Of a stretch of 64,000 nucleotides of DNA, positions 26,866 to 36,367 are shown piece after piece. The stretch lies in the NCBI RefSeq assembly GCF_011007365.1, contig NZ_WFKM01000003.1, forward strand, positions 513,513 through 577,512, written 5' to 3'. The position numbers and the translations under genes are program-made. Within the stretch, counting starts at the first letter, position 1; each line of letters begins with the position of its first letter. The notes under the pieces were generated by a model, which was not told the DNA's origin, made no database searches, and saw nothing but the letters and a program-made list of their open reading frames with translations. This DNA comes from Sphingobacterium sp. xlx-96. Its GTDB lineage: Bacteria; Bacteroidota; Bacteroidia; Sphingobacteriales; Sphingobacteriaceae.

Positions 26866-27439
26866 TCCGATGCGTAAAAAGTTAATAATATTTTCTGCCC
26901 CATCGGGTGCAGGTAAAACTACCATAGTTAGATATCTGTTAAGTAAATACAGTGATAAACTTGAGTTTTCCATATCTGCAAGTACAAGAGATCCTCGTGG
27001 AACGGAAGAGAACGGAAAAGATTACTACTTTATTTCAAAAGATGATTTTTTGCATAAAGTAGCAAAGCAAGAGTTTATCGAATTCGAAGAAGTGTATTCG
27101 GGTACCTACTATGGGACATTGCGTTCGGAGCTGGATCGCATATGGTCTGCGGGTAAAAGTGTTATTTTTGACATCGATGTAGTGGGTGGTCTGCGGTTGA
27201 AATCTAAATTTCCAGAAGAAGCTTTGGCAATTTTTGTAAATCCGCCATCACTTGAGGTTCTTAAAGACCGTTTATCCGGGCGAGGTACTGATTCTGAGGA
27301 AAAGTTGAAGGAGCGATTTGCTAAAGCAGAGTTGGAATTGAGCTATGCAAATAAGTTTGATGTGATCTTAAACAACTTTGATCTGGATACAGCGTGCAAA
27401 GAGGCAGAAAAGCTTGTGTTGGATTTTCTAAATAAGTAA
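26855..27439 (+). CDS. gmk: Guanylate kinase
   Basis: GMP to GDP kinase of purine nucleotide metabolism. 194 residues with P-loop SAPSGAGKTT (14-23), the GMP-binding segment STRDPRGTEENGKDYYF (43-59), EEVYSGTYYGT (77-87), FDIDVVGGLRLK (105-116) and the lid with RLSGRGTDSEE. The start overlaps the yicC 3' end by 11 bases (an alternative ATG is at 26870). The stop and the nadD start share one base (TAATG). Confidence 0.96.
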   Translation: MSSNPMRKKLIIFSAPSGAGKTTIVRYLLSKYSDKLEFSISASTRDPRGTEENGKDYYFISKDDFLHKVAKQEFIEFEEVYSGTYYGTLRSELDRIWSAGKSVIFDIDVVGGLRLKSKFPEEALAIFVNPPSLEVLKDRLSGRGTDSEEKLKERFAKAELELSYANKFDVILNNFDLDTACKEAEKLVLDFLNK

Positions 27440-28020
27440 TGGAGAAAAGAAAGGTTGGACTTTTTTTTGGTTCTTTTAATCCGATCCATGTAGGTCATTT
27501 AATTATTGCTAATTATATGACTCAATATACGGACCTTGATGAGGTATGGTTTGTTATTTCTCCCCAGAACCCGTTTAAGGACAAAAAAAGTCTAGGAAAT
27601 ATGTATGACCGCCTTGAAATGGTCAATCTGGCTATAGAGGGCGCAGACAAACTGCGTGCGTCTGATATCGAATTCAGTCTTCCGCAACCTTCCTATACGA
27701 TTGATACCTTAACTTATTTGACAGAAAGATTTCCCCATAAGGAGTTCATGCTCATTATGGGGGAAGATAACCTTATTGGGTTGCACAAGTGGAAAAATGC
27801 GGATGTATTATTAAGAGACTACCGCATTTTAGTATATCCAAGACCCGGATATGACGCCGGTGAATGGCGTAAACACCCCTCTGTCACATTGACAGATACA
27901 CCACACATGGAGCTGTCGTCTACTTTTATTAGAGGGGCGATCAAGGATAAAAAAGATATAAAATTTCTCGTCCCTGATCGCGTGTTAGAATTTATTGATA
28001 AAAAAGGATTATACCTTTAA
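27439..28020 (+). CDS. nadD: Nicotinate-nucleotide adenylyltransferase
   Basis: NadD adenylylates nicotinate mononucleotide to deamido-NAD. 193 residues with the nucleotidyltransferase motif GLFFGSFNPIHVGHLIIAN (7-25), a VWFVISPQNPFK segment, MGEDN near 110 and the second ATP motif SSTFIRGAIK near 155. It is the last gene of yicC-gmk-nadD, and with nadA and nadB it makes three NAD-pathway genes in the window. It ends 3 bases from the convergent kduD. Confidence 0.94.
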   Translation: MEKRKVGLFFGSFNPIHVGHLIIANYMTQYTDLDEVWFVISPQNPFKDKKSLGNMYDRLEMVNLAIEGADKLRASDIEFSLPQPSYTIDTLTYLTERFPHKEFMLIMGEDNLIGLHKWKNADVLLRDYRILVYPRPGYDAGEWRKHPSVTLTDTPHMELSSTFIRGAIKDKKDIKFLVPDRVLEFIDKKGLYL

Positions 28021-28023
28021 TCA

Positions 28024-28794
28024 CTATCTACCCATCCAGCCCCCGTCTACGGTTAAAATGGTGCCGTGTACATAGTCGGAAGCAGCAGAAGCTAAGAATA
28101 CAGCAGGTCCTTTAAAATCATCTACCTCACCCCATCTTCCTGCAGGAATACGACTAAGGATCGACGCCGAACGGTCGGCATCCTCTCGCAAAGCTTCAGT
28201 ATTGTCTGTGGCAATATATCCTGGAGCGATGGCGTTTACATTGACTCCTTTAGAAGCCCATTCGTTTGCAAAAGCTTTGGTTAGAGACCCGATAGCACCC
28301 TTGGATGCTGCATATCCAGGAACATTAATACCACCTTGAAAAGTGAGTAACGAGGCTGTAAATACAATTTTTCCGGAACCTCGAGCAATCATTTCTTTTC
28401 CTATTTCCCGCGTTAATATAAATTGTGCGTTCTGATTGATTTCTATAATTTGATCCCAATATTCATCCGGATGCTCGGCCGCAGGTTTGCGTAAAATATT
28501 CCCAGCATTATTGAACAGGATGTCAATTACAGGGTGTTCTTTTTTGACAAGCTCAATAAAGTTATATAAGCTTTTTCGGTCGGAAAAATCGCATTGGTAG
28601 GCATAGAATTTACGACCTAAGGATTTTATAGATTTTTCTACGGCAGAATTGCTTAATTCTAAGCTGGCGGATACGCCAATAATGTCGGCACCGGCTTCTG
28701 CTAATGCTTCTGCGAGTGCTTTTCCAATTCCCCGTTTACAGCCGGTGACTAAAGCTACTTTTCCAGATAGGTCAAAAGATGTTAGAATAGACAT
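28024..28794 (-). CDS. kduD: 2-dehydro-3-deoxy-D-gluconate 5-dehydrogenase
   Basis: A 256-residue short-chain dehydrogenase that interconverts 2,5-diketo-3-deoxygluconate and 2-keto-3-deoxygluconate in pectin/uronate breakdown. NAD-binding TGCKRGIGKALAEALA (17-32), NNAG, and the catalytic Ser-Tyr-Lys set in FTASLLTFQGGINVPGYAASKGA. The sequence FDLSGKVALVTG followed by AGNILRKPAAEHPDEYW is typical of KduD. The neighbour kduI, two genes upstream on the same strand, makes its substrate, which supports this call over other SDRs. Confidence 0.9.
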   Translation of the reverse strand: MSILTSFDLSGKVALVTGCKRGIGKALAEALAEAGADIIGVSASLELSNSAVEKSIKSLGRKFYAYQCDFSDRKSLYNFIELVKKEHPVIDILFNNAGNILRKPAAEHPDEYWDQIIEINQNAQFILTREIGKEMIARGSGKIVFTASLLTFQGGINVPGYAASKGAIGSLTKAFANEWASKGVNVNAIAPGYIATDNTEALREDADRSASILSRIPAGRWGEVDDFKGPAVFLASAASDYVHGTILTVDGGWMGR

Positions 28795-28803
28795 AGTATT
28801 ATA

Positions 28804-29925
28804 TTATTTCAATTTAACTTTAAGAGGGATCTGAAGTGATTCCGAGTAATCTTCAACAAAATCTTCCCAATCCGCAAAAGAGCTTATTTTTCCAGCCTTG
28901 TTCCAGGCGGCCCCATTGTAATAGGTAAGCGGGGTATGGTTTTTTACAATTGTTTTCAAGAGAAATTGCTTGTTTTCATTTGGTAAAAATGTGACTTTTC
29001 TCTTTGGGATGATAAGAGCCGTTCCTGTTTGTCCGAAGTTTTTGATTTCAGGTTCCCAGTAGGCTAACGTATTATTTTCCTGATCGAATTCGTATTTAGG
29101 ATTAGTTTCATTACGTTTTGCTAATCCCAGTACGATAGGTGTGTTTTTAGCAGCATTGTTCGTAAGATCTATAGTGATCTTGTTGAAGTTCTTGCCAGCA
29201 TCTAGACTTATCGTTTTAGAAAGAGAAATATGTTGACCATCGAAATCCTCTGTTTCAAAACTAAGTTTAAATGTCGTACGTAAGGGGCCATTGTCCAATA
29301 TCTGAAACTTCCTATAATGTTTCGTGTAATGGACCTGATCTCCGAAAAAAAGAGCCATATCTCCTGCTCCAAGTGTTTGTCCGACAGAATAGTAGTCTAA
29401 ACCATCTCCATGATCCTTATGATAGTCTTCACTTTTGTACCATTTATCGATGATTAGGTCTTTGGTTCTTTTGGACCAATAATCCATACCTTGCGCGTCA
29501 TCTCCCCTACCTTCCAGGGCTTTGCCATACAATCTAAACGCAACGACATCATTTTCCCAAGCGAAATCATCGAAGCGCTCTGGAACGTATCGGGCATAGG
29601 TTTTAGGTTGAATAAAAGTGGGATTTTCTTTTTTTATGACCAGTTGGAGCGTGCCTTTGGCTGTTATATCTACTTGGATCAGTACATTTTTGATTTCTGT
29701 GCCCCCTAGTTTTTCGAGTTGATAGGGATACACGGTTTCCGAATTTTTTTCCACCACATTGAAAATACTGTCTACCGTAAAATGGCGACTAAATTGCTTA
29801 TAGGGTATAGAGATGATTTCCAATCTGCCTTTGTCGGAAGTGTTTGTAATCTCGATAACTTTTTGTGCTTGGGCCAAAGAATAGCTTAGGCAGCCTATCG
29901 CCAGTGTAAAAAGAATAGCCTTCAT
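28804..29925 (-). CDS. Secreted DUF4861-like protein of the uronate cluster
   Basis: A 373-residue protein with a signal peptide (MKAILFTLAIGCLSYSLAQAQ). It has RYVPERFDDFAWENDVVAFRLYG, then YDYWSKRT-like (MDYWSKRTKDLIIDKWY), YHKDHGDGLDYYSVG, and a beta-rich C-terminus. I recognise this as DUF4861, a family found beside uronate-degradation genes in Bacteroidota; the match is from memory. Periplasmic or extracellular location follows from the signal. The gene lies between kduI and kduD, so a role in handling an unsaturated uronide or another pectin product is plausible but unproven. Confidence 0.7.
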   Translation of the reverse strand: MKAILFTLAIGCLSYSLAQAQKVIEITNTSDKGRLEIISIPYKQFSRHFTVDSIFNVVEKNSETVYPYQLEKLGGTEIKNVLIQVDITAKGTLQLVIKKENPTFIQPKTYARYVPERFDDFAWENDVVAFRLYGKALEGRGDDAQGMDYWSKRTKDLIIDKWYKSEDYHKDHGDGLDYYSVGQTLGAGDMALFFGDQVHYTKHYRKFQILDNGPLRTTFKLSFETEDFDGQHISLSKTISLDAGKNFNKITIDLTNNAAKNTPIVLGLAKRNETNPKYEFDQENNTLAYWEPEIKNFGQTGTALIIPKRKVTFLPNENKQFLLKTIVKNHTPLTYYNGAAWNKAGKISSFADWEDFVEDYSESLQIPLKVKLK

Positions 29926-29944
29926 ATTTAACTACTTGGAGGTT

Positions 29945-30790
29945 TTACCTTAAATCTGTTATTGGACTTTTATCCATATCGTCATAATCCATGTTTTCTC
30001 CAGCCATTCCCCATATAAATGTATAATTGCTTGTGCCTGCACCAGAGTGTATAGACCAAGGAGGCGATATGACAGCCTGTTCATTTTGCATCCAGATGTG
30101 TCTCGTTTCGTCTATAGGTCCCATAAAGTGGGATACGGCTTGTCCTTCTGGTACTTCGAAGTAGAAATAGACTTCCATACGACGGTCATGTGTATGGGAG
30201 GGCATCGTGTTCCATACCGATCCGGATTTTAATTCAGTCATTCCCATCTGTAACTGACAGGTTTGTATTACAGTGTGTAGTAGCATCTGGTTAATCGTGC
30301 GGTGATTAGCCGTTTCCATACTTCCCAACTCAATTTTGTTTGCTTCAGCTTTGGTGATGCGCTTGGTCGGAAAGCTTTGATGCGCAGGCGTAGAATTTAA
30401 ATAAAATTTAGCCGGACTATTACTGTTATTACTACTGAAGTAGACCTCTTTAGCGCCCTTTCCAATGTATAGGGCTTCTTTGGTGTCTAGATTGTAGGTC
30501 TGTCCGTCTACTTCGACAACGCCAGCTCCCCCGACATTGATAATGCCCAACTCTCTACGTGCAAGAAAATAGGGCTCTTTCAATAACGGTTCTATGGTGT
30601 CAAGTTTGATTTTATGACTTATAGGAAAGGCTCCTCCGGCCATGTATCGGTCATAATGGCTATAGACAAAATGAATCTTGTCTTCAAAGAATAGTTTATC
30701 GATTAAAAAGTTTTGACGGAGCCCGTTTGTATCCAATGATTTGGTTTCGTTGGGTCCAATTGCATACCTGGATTCAAATGTTATTGACAT
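29945..30790 (-). CDS. kduI: 5-dehydro-4-deoxy-D-glucuronate isomerase
   Basis: KduI converts 4-deoxy-L-threo-5-hexosulose uronate, the product of uronide lyases, to 3-deoxy-D-glycero-2,5-hexodiulosonate. The 281-residue cupin-like protein has WNTMPSHTHDRRMEVYFYF near 195, which carries the His/His/Glu metal ligands, then HIWMQNEQAVISPPWSIHSGAGTSNYTFIWGMAGEN. The early RREMGIINVGGAG-type segment reads RRELGIINVGGAG. First gene of kduI-DUF4861-kduD. The polysaccharide lyases and the 2-keto-3-deoxygluconate kinase/aldolase are not in this window. Confidence 0.95.
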   Translation of the reverse strand: MSITFESRYAIGPNETKSLDTNGLRQNFLIDKLFFEDKIHFVYSHYDRYMAGGAFPISHKIKLDTIEPLLKEPYFLARRELGIINVGGAGVVEVDGQTYNLDTKEALYIGKGAKEVYFSSNNSNSPAKFYLNSTPAHQSFPTKRITKAEANKIELGSMETANHRTINQMLLHTVIQTCQLQMGMTELKSGSVWNTMPSHTHDRRMEVYFYFEVPEGQAVSHFMGPIDETRHIWMQNEQAVISPPWSIHSGAGTSNYTFIWGMAGENMDYDDMDKSPITDLR

Positions 30791-30981
30791 GATTATTTAT
30801 ATTGTTTGAAATCGTACGAAGCTTAAATATAGCCAAGATAGTTTGTAAACAGCAATCTGGGGTTAGTAAATTCACGGGATCGTTTGCGTAAAGAGGTTGA
30901 AAATAGTTTCTCCTGTGTCAGCAAATGAAAGGGAGTCAATATATAGTAGTGTGGGATTATATTATTTATTACCTTAGCTCT

Positions 30982-31764
30982 ATGACAAAGAAGCAACCAA
31001 CAATACTTGTAATAAATGACGATGGGATAACGGCTCCGGGAATAAAGGTGCTGCTTGAGGAGATGAAAAAGCTCGGTCGGGTTATCGTGGTAGCCCCTGA
31101 TGGCCCTCAGTCTGGTATGGGGCATGCAATAACAATTGGTAAGCCACTAAGGCTTGATAAGATAGATCTTTACGAAGGAGTAGAAATGTATAAATGTTCA
31201 GGTACTCCAGTAGACTGTGTAAAGCTTGCGGTAAACCGTATTTTTAAGGGCAATAAGCCGGATTTATGTGTTTCTGGGATCAATCATGGGTTAAATTATT
31301 CAATCAATGTCCTATATTCAGGTACGATGTCTGCAGCGGTGGAAGGCGCCATAGAAGCGATTCCTTCTATCGGTTTTTCTCTGGATGACTTTTCGCATAC
31401 AGCTGATTTTTCACATTGTAGACCTTATATAGGGGCTATCGCTGAGCAGGTGTTAACTAATGGTTTGCCCAAAGGAACTTTACTTAATGTTAATTTTCCT
31501 CATATTGACAAAGAAATTAAAGGAATAAAGATTTGTAGACAGGCTAATGGTCATTGGATTGAAGAGTTTGAACACCGATTGGATCCTTATAACAGAGAGT
31601 ATTTTTGGCTGACGGGGCAGTTTGAATGGAGCGATCGAGGTGAGGATACAGATGTTTTTGCATTGAAGAATGGTTATGTATCTGTCGTGCCCACCCAGTT
31701 TGATATGACAGCGCATCATGCTATTCAAGAGCTGAACTCTTGGAGCTTTAATTTTAAAAATTAA
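30982..31764 (+). CDS. surE: 5'/3'-nucleotidase SurE
   Basis: A metal-dependent nucleotidase acting on nucleoside 5'- and 3'-monophosphates. Start ATG 30982 (MTKKQPTILVINDDGITAPG) gives 260 residues, the family length; 19 upstream in-frame codons are not conserved. NDDG (12-15), VVAPDGPQSGMGHAI, the CSGTPVDCVKLAV segment and SGINHG (near 97) are the active-site blocks, and YSGTMSAAVEGA follows. TACCTTAG, one mismatch from the -7 consensus, ends 4 bases before the ATG. A small membrane-protein gene starts one base after its stop. Confidence 0.94.
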   Translation: MTKKQPTILVINDDGITAPGIKVLLEEMKKLGRVIVVAPDGPQSGMGHAITIGKPLRLDKIDLYEGVEMYKCSGTPVDCVKLAVNRIFKGNKPDLCVSGINHGLNYSINVLYSGTMSAAVEGAIEAIPSIGFSLDDFSHTADFSHCRPYIGAIAEQVLTNGLPKGTLLNVNFPHIDKEIKGIKICRQANGHWIEEFEHRLDPYNREYFWLTGQFEWSDRGEDTDVFALKNGYVSVVPTQFDMTAHHAIQELNSWSFNFKN

Positions 31765-31765
31765 C

Positions 31766-32026
31766 ATGAAGGATTCTTTTTGGTTGGGGGGATTAGTCGG
31801 TGTTGCAGCGCCGGCGCTGGCTTATATACTCTCAAATTACACAAGCCTACAGACAAGTTTTTTTGTAGATAAGCCAATAGCAATATATGTGATTGCAGCA
31901 TTGATTAATCTAATAACGGTCCGTTTTACCTATAGAGGAGGAAAGGAAACTTTTGCTAAAGGGATTATTTTTGTAACGTTTATAGCGATGCTTATTTTGG
32001 TCGTCACTGCAAAATTGAAAATATAA
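31766..32026 (+). CDS. Small membrane protein, three predicted helices
   Basis: An 86-residue protein with hydrophobic stretches near residues 4-20, 35-50 and 66-83, so two or three membrane spans with a short basic link (RFTYRGGKE). No family is recognised. It begins one base after surE and ends 14 bases before mqnD, on the same strand, so it is very probably co-transcribed with them. It may be a lineage-specific gene of the surE-mqnD operon. Confidence 0.7.
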   Translation: MKDSFWLGGLVGVAAPALAYILSNYTSLQTSFFVDKPIAIYVIAALINLITVRFTYRGGKETFAKGIIFVTFIAMLILVVTAKLKI

Positions 32027-32040
32027 AAGAATATTAGTAC

Positions 32041-32916
32041 ATGAAATTAAGTTTAGGTTTTTCCCCCTGTCCAAACGATACCTATATTTTTGATGCATTA
32101 ATTCACCACAAGATCGATAGTGGAGACTTGGAGTTTGAAGTGGAGTACCATGATGTAGAGACCTTAAATCACAAGGCTTTTCAGGGCGAATTGGCCATTA
32201 CCAAACTGAGTTACCATGCTTTTGCTTATGCCATTGAAGATTATGAACTATTGGATGCAGGAAGTGCGTTGGGATTTGGTGTAGGGCCTTTGTTAATTAC
32301 TCACAATAGAGAGTTGGCAGAAGAGTTAAGAGAATACGCCGGTGGGGAATTGCCAGAACGATTAAAAAACTTGACTGTAGCGATTCCTGGAAAGTATACC
32401 ACCGCAAACTTTCTATTGGGTTTAGCTTTCCCTGATTTGCAGCATAGGAAAGAGGTTGTTTTTTCTGATGTGGAGCGAGCTGTAGCTGAGCATGAAGTTG
32501 ATTTAGGTTTGATTATTCACGAAAATAGATTTACTTATCAGGACAAGGGACTACATAAGGTGGTCGACTTAGGTGATTTTTGGGAAAAGACAACGGGTAG
32601 CCCTATACCGTTGGGAGGTATTGTGGTGCGTAGAGGCCTGCCAAAAGAAATTAAGGAAAAAGTAAATCGTCTGATACATGAAAGCGTAGAGTACGCATTT
32701 GCACATCCAAAATCTGGAATTGACTATATTCGTAGTCATGCTCAGGAGATGGATGAAGCAGTAATGTATAAGCACATCGAACTGTATGTGAATATGTATT
32801 CGTCCGATTTAGGCCGCACCGGAAGAGCTGCAATAGAAAAAATGTTTGAACAAGCTAAGGTGCTAAAATTGATTCCTGAAACGGATAAAAACATCTTTTT
32901 GACAGAAAGACGATAA
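32041..32916 (+). CDS. mqnD: 1,4-dihydroxy-6-naphthoate synthase (futalosine pathway)
   Basis: MqnD converts cyclic de-hypoxanthine futalosine to 1,4-dihydroxy-6-naphthoate in the futalosine route to menaquinone. The 291-residue periplasmic-binding-protein fold enzyme starts KLSLGFSPCPNDTYIFDAL, the diagnostic MqnD N-terminus, with EVEYHDVETLNHKAF, LGFGVGPLL and a TGSPIPLGGIVVRR stretch near 187. MqnA shares the fold but lacks the SPCPNDT start. This shows the organism uses futalosine-type menaquinone synthesis rather than the classical MenF route, at least for this step. Confidence 0.93.
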   Translation: MKLSLGFSPCPNDTYIFDALIHHKIDSGDLEFEVEYHDVETLNHKAFQGELAITKLSYHAFAYAIEDYELLDAGSALGFGVGPLLITHNRELAEELREYAGGELPERLKNLTVAIPGKYTTANFLLGLAFPDLQHRKEVVFSDVERAVAEHEVDLGLIIHENRFTYQDKGLHKVVDLGDFWEKTTGSPIPLGGIVVRRGLPKEIKEKVNRLIHESVEYAFAHPKSGIDYIRSHAQEMDEAVMYKHIELYVNMYSSDLGRTGRAAIEKMFEQAKVLKLIPETDKNIFLTERR

Positions 32917-33060
32917 TAAAGTAATAGGACTATAAAAAAAAACATTATAAGAGTGAAAGTTCTCATTTCGAATAAGTAAATTTGCCCGGTTAGTGCCAAA
33001 ATGTCCTAATTATTTGTTTGGATTCAATTTTGTGCATGTGGAAAGAGATAAAAAAAAATT

Positions 33061-36000
33061 ATGTTAAAATTCTTAAGTAAACTATTTGGTAGCAAGTCCG
33101 AGCGTGATATCAAAGCTATTCAACCTTATGTAAATAAGATTAAAGATGAATATAGCAAGCTAACCAATCTATCACATGACGAGCTTCGTGCCAAAACAAT
33201 TGAATTTAAAGCACGTATTCAGGAATATTTAAAGGAAATCGATGCAGAGATTGCCGAATTAAAGAACAAGTCCGACGATACCAATACAGACATGTCTGCC
33301 AAAACGGAAGTTTATGAGAAGATTGACAAGCTAACAAAAGACCGAGATAAAAAACTAGAGGAAATATTATTAGAGATATTGCCAGAGGCATTTGCAGTGG
33401 TCAAAGACACAGCACGCCGTCTTACCGAAAACTCGGTGCTGGAGGTGACTGCTTCAGATTTTGATAGAGAACTGGCTGCTCGTAAGGCAAATGTTACTAT
33501 TCAGGGCGATAAGGCCTTATGGAGCAATTCTTGGATTGCTGCCGGAAATGAAGTGAAATGGAACATGGTACATTATGATGTACAGTTGATCGGTGGTATT
33601 GTTTTGCATCAAGGTAAGATTGCAGAGATGTCTACGGGTGAAGGTAAGACGTTAGTAGGTACGCTACCGACTTATTTAAATGCCTTATCAGGTCAGGGTG
33701 TGCATATCGTAACCGTCAATGATTACCTAGCTAAGCGTGACTCGGAGTGGAATGGTCCGCTTTTCGAATTCCATGGCTTGAGCGTAGATTGTATTGACAA
33801 ACACCAACCAAACTCTCCACAACGTCGCGATGCATACAAGTGTGATATCGTATACGGTACTAACAACGAATTTGGTTTTGATTATTTGCGTGACAATATG
33901 ACGCAAACACCAGACGCCATGGTACAACGCAAATTGCATTTTGCGATGATCGATGAGGTCGACTCTGTGTTAATTGATGATGCACGTACGCCATTGATTA
34001 TCTCTGGACCTATCCCTATGGGCGATCAACACGAATTCTATCAGTTGAAGCCGAGAATCGAGCGCTTAGTAAACGCACAAAAAGCATATATTAATACCGT
34101 ATTTAACGAAGCAAAGAAAGCAATTGCTGCAGGTGATACAGATCCTGAAGCTGGAGGACTGGCTTTATTCCGCTCTTTCAGGGGCTTACCTAAAAATAAG
34201 GCGTTAATCAAGTTCTTAAGTGAAGGGAATCATCGTCAGATTTTGCAAAAGGTGGAAAATTACTATATGCAAGAGCAAAATCGTCATATGCCTAAGGCAG
34301 ACAAAGAGCTTTTCTTTGTTATCGATGAGAAGAATAACCAGGTGGAGCTTACTGAAAAAGGTATTGAGCTTATCACCGCTTCTGGTGAGGACCCTAGTTT
34401 CTTTATTCTTCCGGATGTCGGTTCTGAAATTGCAGATATTGAGAAATCAACAGCTTCACTGGAAGAAAAAGCTGCGCGCAAAGAAGAGTTGTTACGCGAT
34501 TACTCGATAAAAGCAGAGCGTATCCATTCTATAAATCAATTATTGAAGGCATATACCCTATTTGAGCGCGATGATCAGTATATCGTGGATGAAGGTAAGG
34601 TCAAGATCGTAGATGAGCAGACTGGTCGTATAATGGATGGTCGTCGTTATTCCGATGGTTTGCATCAAGCGATAGAAGCGAAAGAAAATGTAAAAGTAGA
34701 GGATGCGACTCAAACCTATGCTACGGTAACATTACAAAATTATTTCCGTATGTACCATAAATTGTCTGGTATGACGGGTACAGCATCCACAGAGGCTGGC
34801 GAGCTTTGGGAAATATATAAATTAGATGTTGTTGAAATCCCAACAAATAGAGGGATTCAACGTCATGATAGAGAGGATTTTATCTATCGTACAGCGCGAG
34901 AAAAGTATAATGCAGTAGCTCAAGAAATACAAAATTTAACAGAACAAGGTAGACCTGTGCTTGTTGGTACGACTTCTGTCGAAATTTCAGAGTTATTGAG
35001 CCGGATGTTAAAACTTAGAGGAATTAAGCATAATGTATTAAATGCTAAGTTGCACCAGCGAGAGGCAGAAATTGTGGCCGAAGCAGGACATCCAGGACAA
35101 GTAACAATCGCTACGAATATGGCTGGTCGGGGTACGGATATTAAACTGACAGAAGAGGTTATCAATGCTGGTGGGTTGGCTATTGTCGGTACAGAACGCC
35201 ACGAATCCCGTCGTGTCGATAGACAGTTGAGAGGTCGTGCAGGACGTCAAGGTGATCCTGGCTCTTCACAGTTTTTCGTTTCATTGGAGGATCCATTAAT
35301 GCGTTTATTTGCATCAGAGCGAATTTCAAATATTATGGTGAAGATGGGCGTCGAAGAAGGCGAGGTTATGCAACACAGTATGTTGACCAAATCCATTGAG
35401 CGTGCTCAACGTAAAGTGGAGGAAAATAACTTTGGTATTCGTAAGCGTCTGTTGGAGTATGATGATGTGATGAATTCACAGCGTACCGTAATTTACACGA
35501 AGCGTAAGAATGCTTTATTTGGAGAACGCTTGGATGTTGACTTGAACAATGCTATCTATGATGTGGTAGAAGATGTTGTTACAGAATCCAAAGAAGGAGG
35601 TTCATATGAAGAGTTCCAAATTGAGGTGATTCGTTTATTTGCTGTTGATCCGGCAGTGACTAGTGAAGAATTTACTTCTAGTAGTATTCCAGTATTAACA
35701 GACAAACTTTTTGATCAGATCATAAGTCATTATGAGCAAAAGGCAAAACATATAGCTGCGCAGACCTTACCGGTGCTAACAAATGTAATGGCTGAACGAG
35801 GAGATATGATTGAAAATATCGTTGTCCCTTTCACAGATGGTATTCGTGGCATACAAGTTGCGACGAATCTTAAAAAGGCGATTGAGACGGAAGGTAAAGA
35901 AGTATTCCGTTCTTTTGAAAAAGGCGTCGTTCTAGCTTTGATAGACGAAGCTTGGAAGGAACATTTGCGTGAGATGGATGATTTGAAACAGTCCGTTCAA

Positions 36001-36354
36001 AATGCGGTTTATGAGCAGAAGGATCCAATCATTATCTATAAAATGGAAGCCTTTAACCTATTTAAAGGAATGTTGTCTAGTATGAACAAGGAGATTGTAA
36101 GTTTTCTTTTCAAAGGTGAGATTCCGGGACAGGCTCCACAGCAGGTACAGGAAGCAAAGCCGGTTGTTCAGCCAAAGGTTATAGCGACAAAAGAAGATTT
36201 AAGTTCTCCTACAGGTGTTTCTGAAGAAGATATTGATAATAAATCGGGGCAGGTTACCCAACCTATTAAGAAAGATCAAGTTATAGGGCGAAATGATGAG
36301 TGTCCTTGTGGATCTGGCTTAAAGTATAAAAACTGTCACGGTAAAAACGGGTAA
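33061..36354 (+). CDS. secA: Protein translocase ATPase SecA
   Basis: The motor of the Sec pathway, at the inner membrane. At 1097 residues it is longer than E. coli SecA (about 900); the extra length includes a helical insert near residues 60-110 and another before Walker A-to-B helicase parts, which is usual in Bacteroidota. Walker A MSTGEGKT is near 190, the DEAD-like VDSVLIDDARTPLI is near 300, AGRGTDIKL and HESRRVDRQLRGRAGRQGDPGS near 690-735, and the C-terminal zinc signature CPCGSGLKYKNCHG close to the end for SecB/ribosome contact. A 144-base spacer precedes it; the SPOR gene follows 13 bases after the stop. Confidence 0.97.
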   Translation: MLKFLSKLFGSKSERDIKAIQPYVNKIKDEYSKLTNLSHDELRAKTIEFKARIQEYLKEIDAEIAELKNKSDDTNTDMSAKTEVYEKIDKLTKDRDKKLEEILLEILPEAFAVVKDTARRLTENSVLEVTASDFDRELAARKANVTIQGDKALWSNSWIAAGNEVKWNMVHYDVQLIGGIVLHQGKIAEMSTGEGKTLVGTLPTYLNALSGQGVHIVTVNDYLAKRDSEWNGPLFEFHGLSVDCIDKHQPNSPQRRDAYKCDIVYGTNNEFGFDYLRDNMTQTPDAMVQRKLHFAMIDEVDSVLIDDARTPLIISGPIPMGDQHEFYQLKPRIERLVNAQKAYINTVFNEAKKAIAAGDTDPEAGGLALFRSFRGLPKNKALIKFLSEGNHRQILQKVENYYMQEQNRHMPKADKELFFVIDEKNNQVELTEKGIELITASGEDPSFFILPDVGSEIADIEKSTASLEEKAARKEELLRDYSIKAERIHSINQLLKAYTLFERDDQYIVDEGKVKIVDEQTGRIMDGRRYSDGLHQAIEAKENVKVEDATQTYATVTLQNYFRMYHKLSGMTGTASTEAGELWEIYKLDVVEIPTNRGIQRHDREDFIYRTAREKYNAVAQEIQNLTEQGRPVLVGTTSVEISELLSRMLKLRGIKHNVLNAKLHQREAEIVAEAGHPGQVTIATNMAGRGTDIKLTEEVINAGGLAIVGTERHESRRVDRQLRGRAGRQGDPGSSQFFVSLEDPLMRLFASERISNIMVKMGVEEGEVMQHSMLTKSIERAQRKVEENNFGIRKRLLEYDDVMNSQRTVIYTKRKNALFGERLDVDLNNAIYDVVEDVVTESKEGGSYEEFQIEVIRLFAVDPAVTSEEFTSSSIPVLTDKLFDQIISHYEQKAKHIAAQTLPVLTNVMAERGDMIENIVVPFTDGIRGIQVATNLKKAIETEGKEVFRSFEKGVVLALIDEAWKEHLREMDDLKQSVQNAVYEQKDPIIIYKMEAFNLFKGMLSSMNKEIVSFLFKGEIPGQAPQQVQEAKPVVQPKVIATKEDLSSPTGVSEEDIDNKSGQVTQPIKKDQVIGRNDECPCGSGLKYKNCHGKNG

Positions 36355-36367
36355 AAACAATAAAATA

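Noticed and set aside
32977..32984. TAAATTTG as a promoter for secA
   Set aside because: It matches the loose consensus, but the motif is very AT-rich, lacks a -33 box and could arise by chance.
34220..34510. A 96-residue plus-strand frame inside secA
   Set aside because: It sits in a shifted frame of a well-conserved SecA region.
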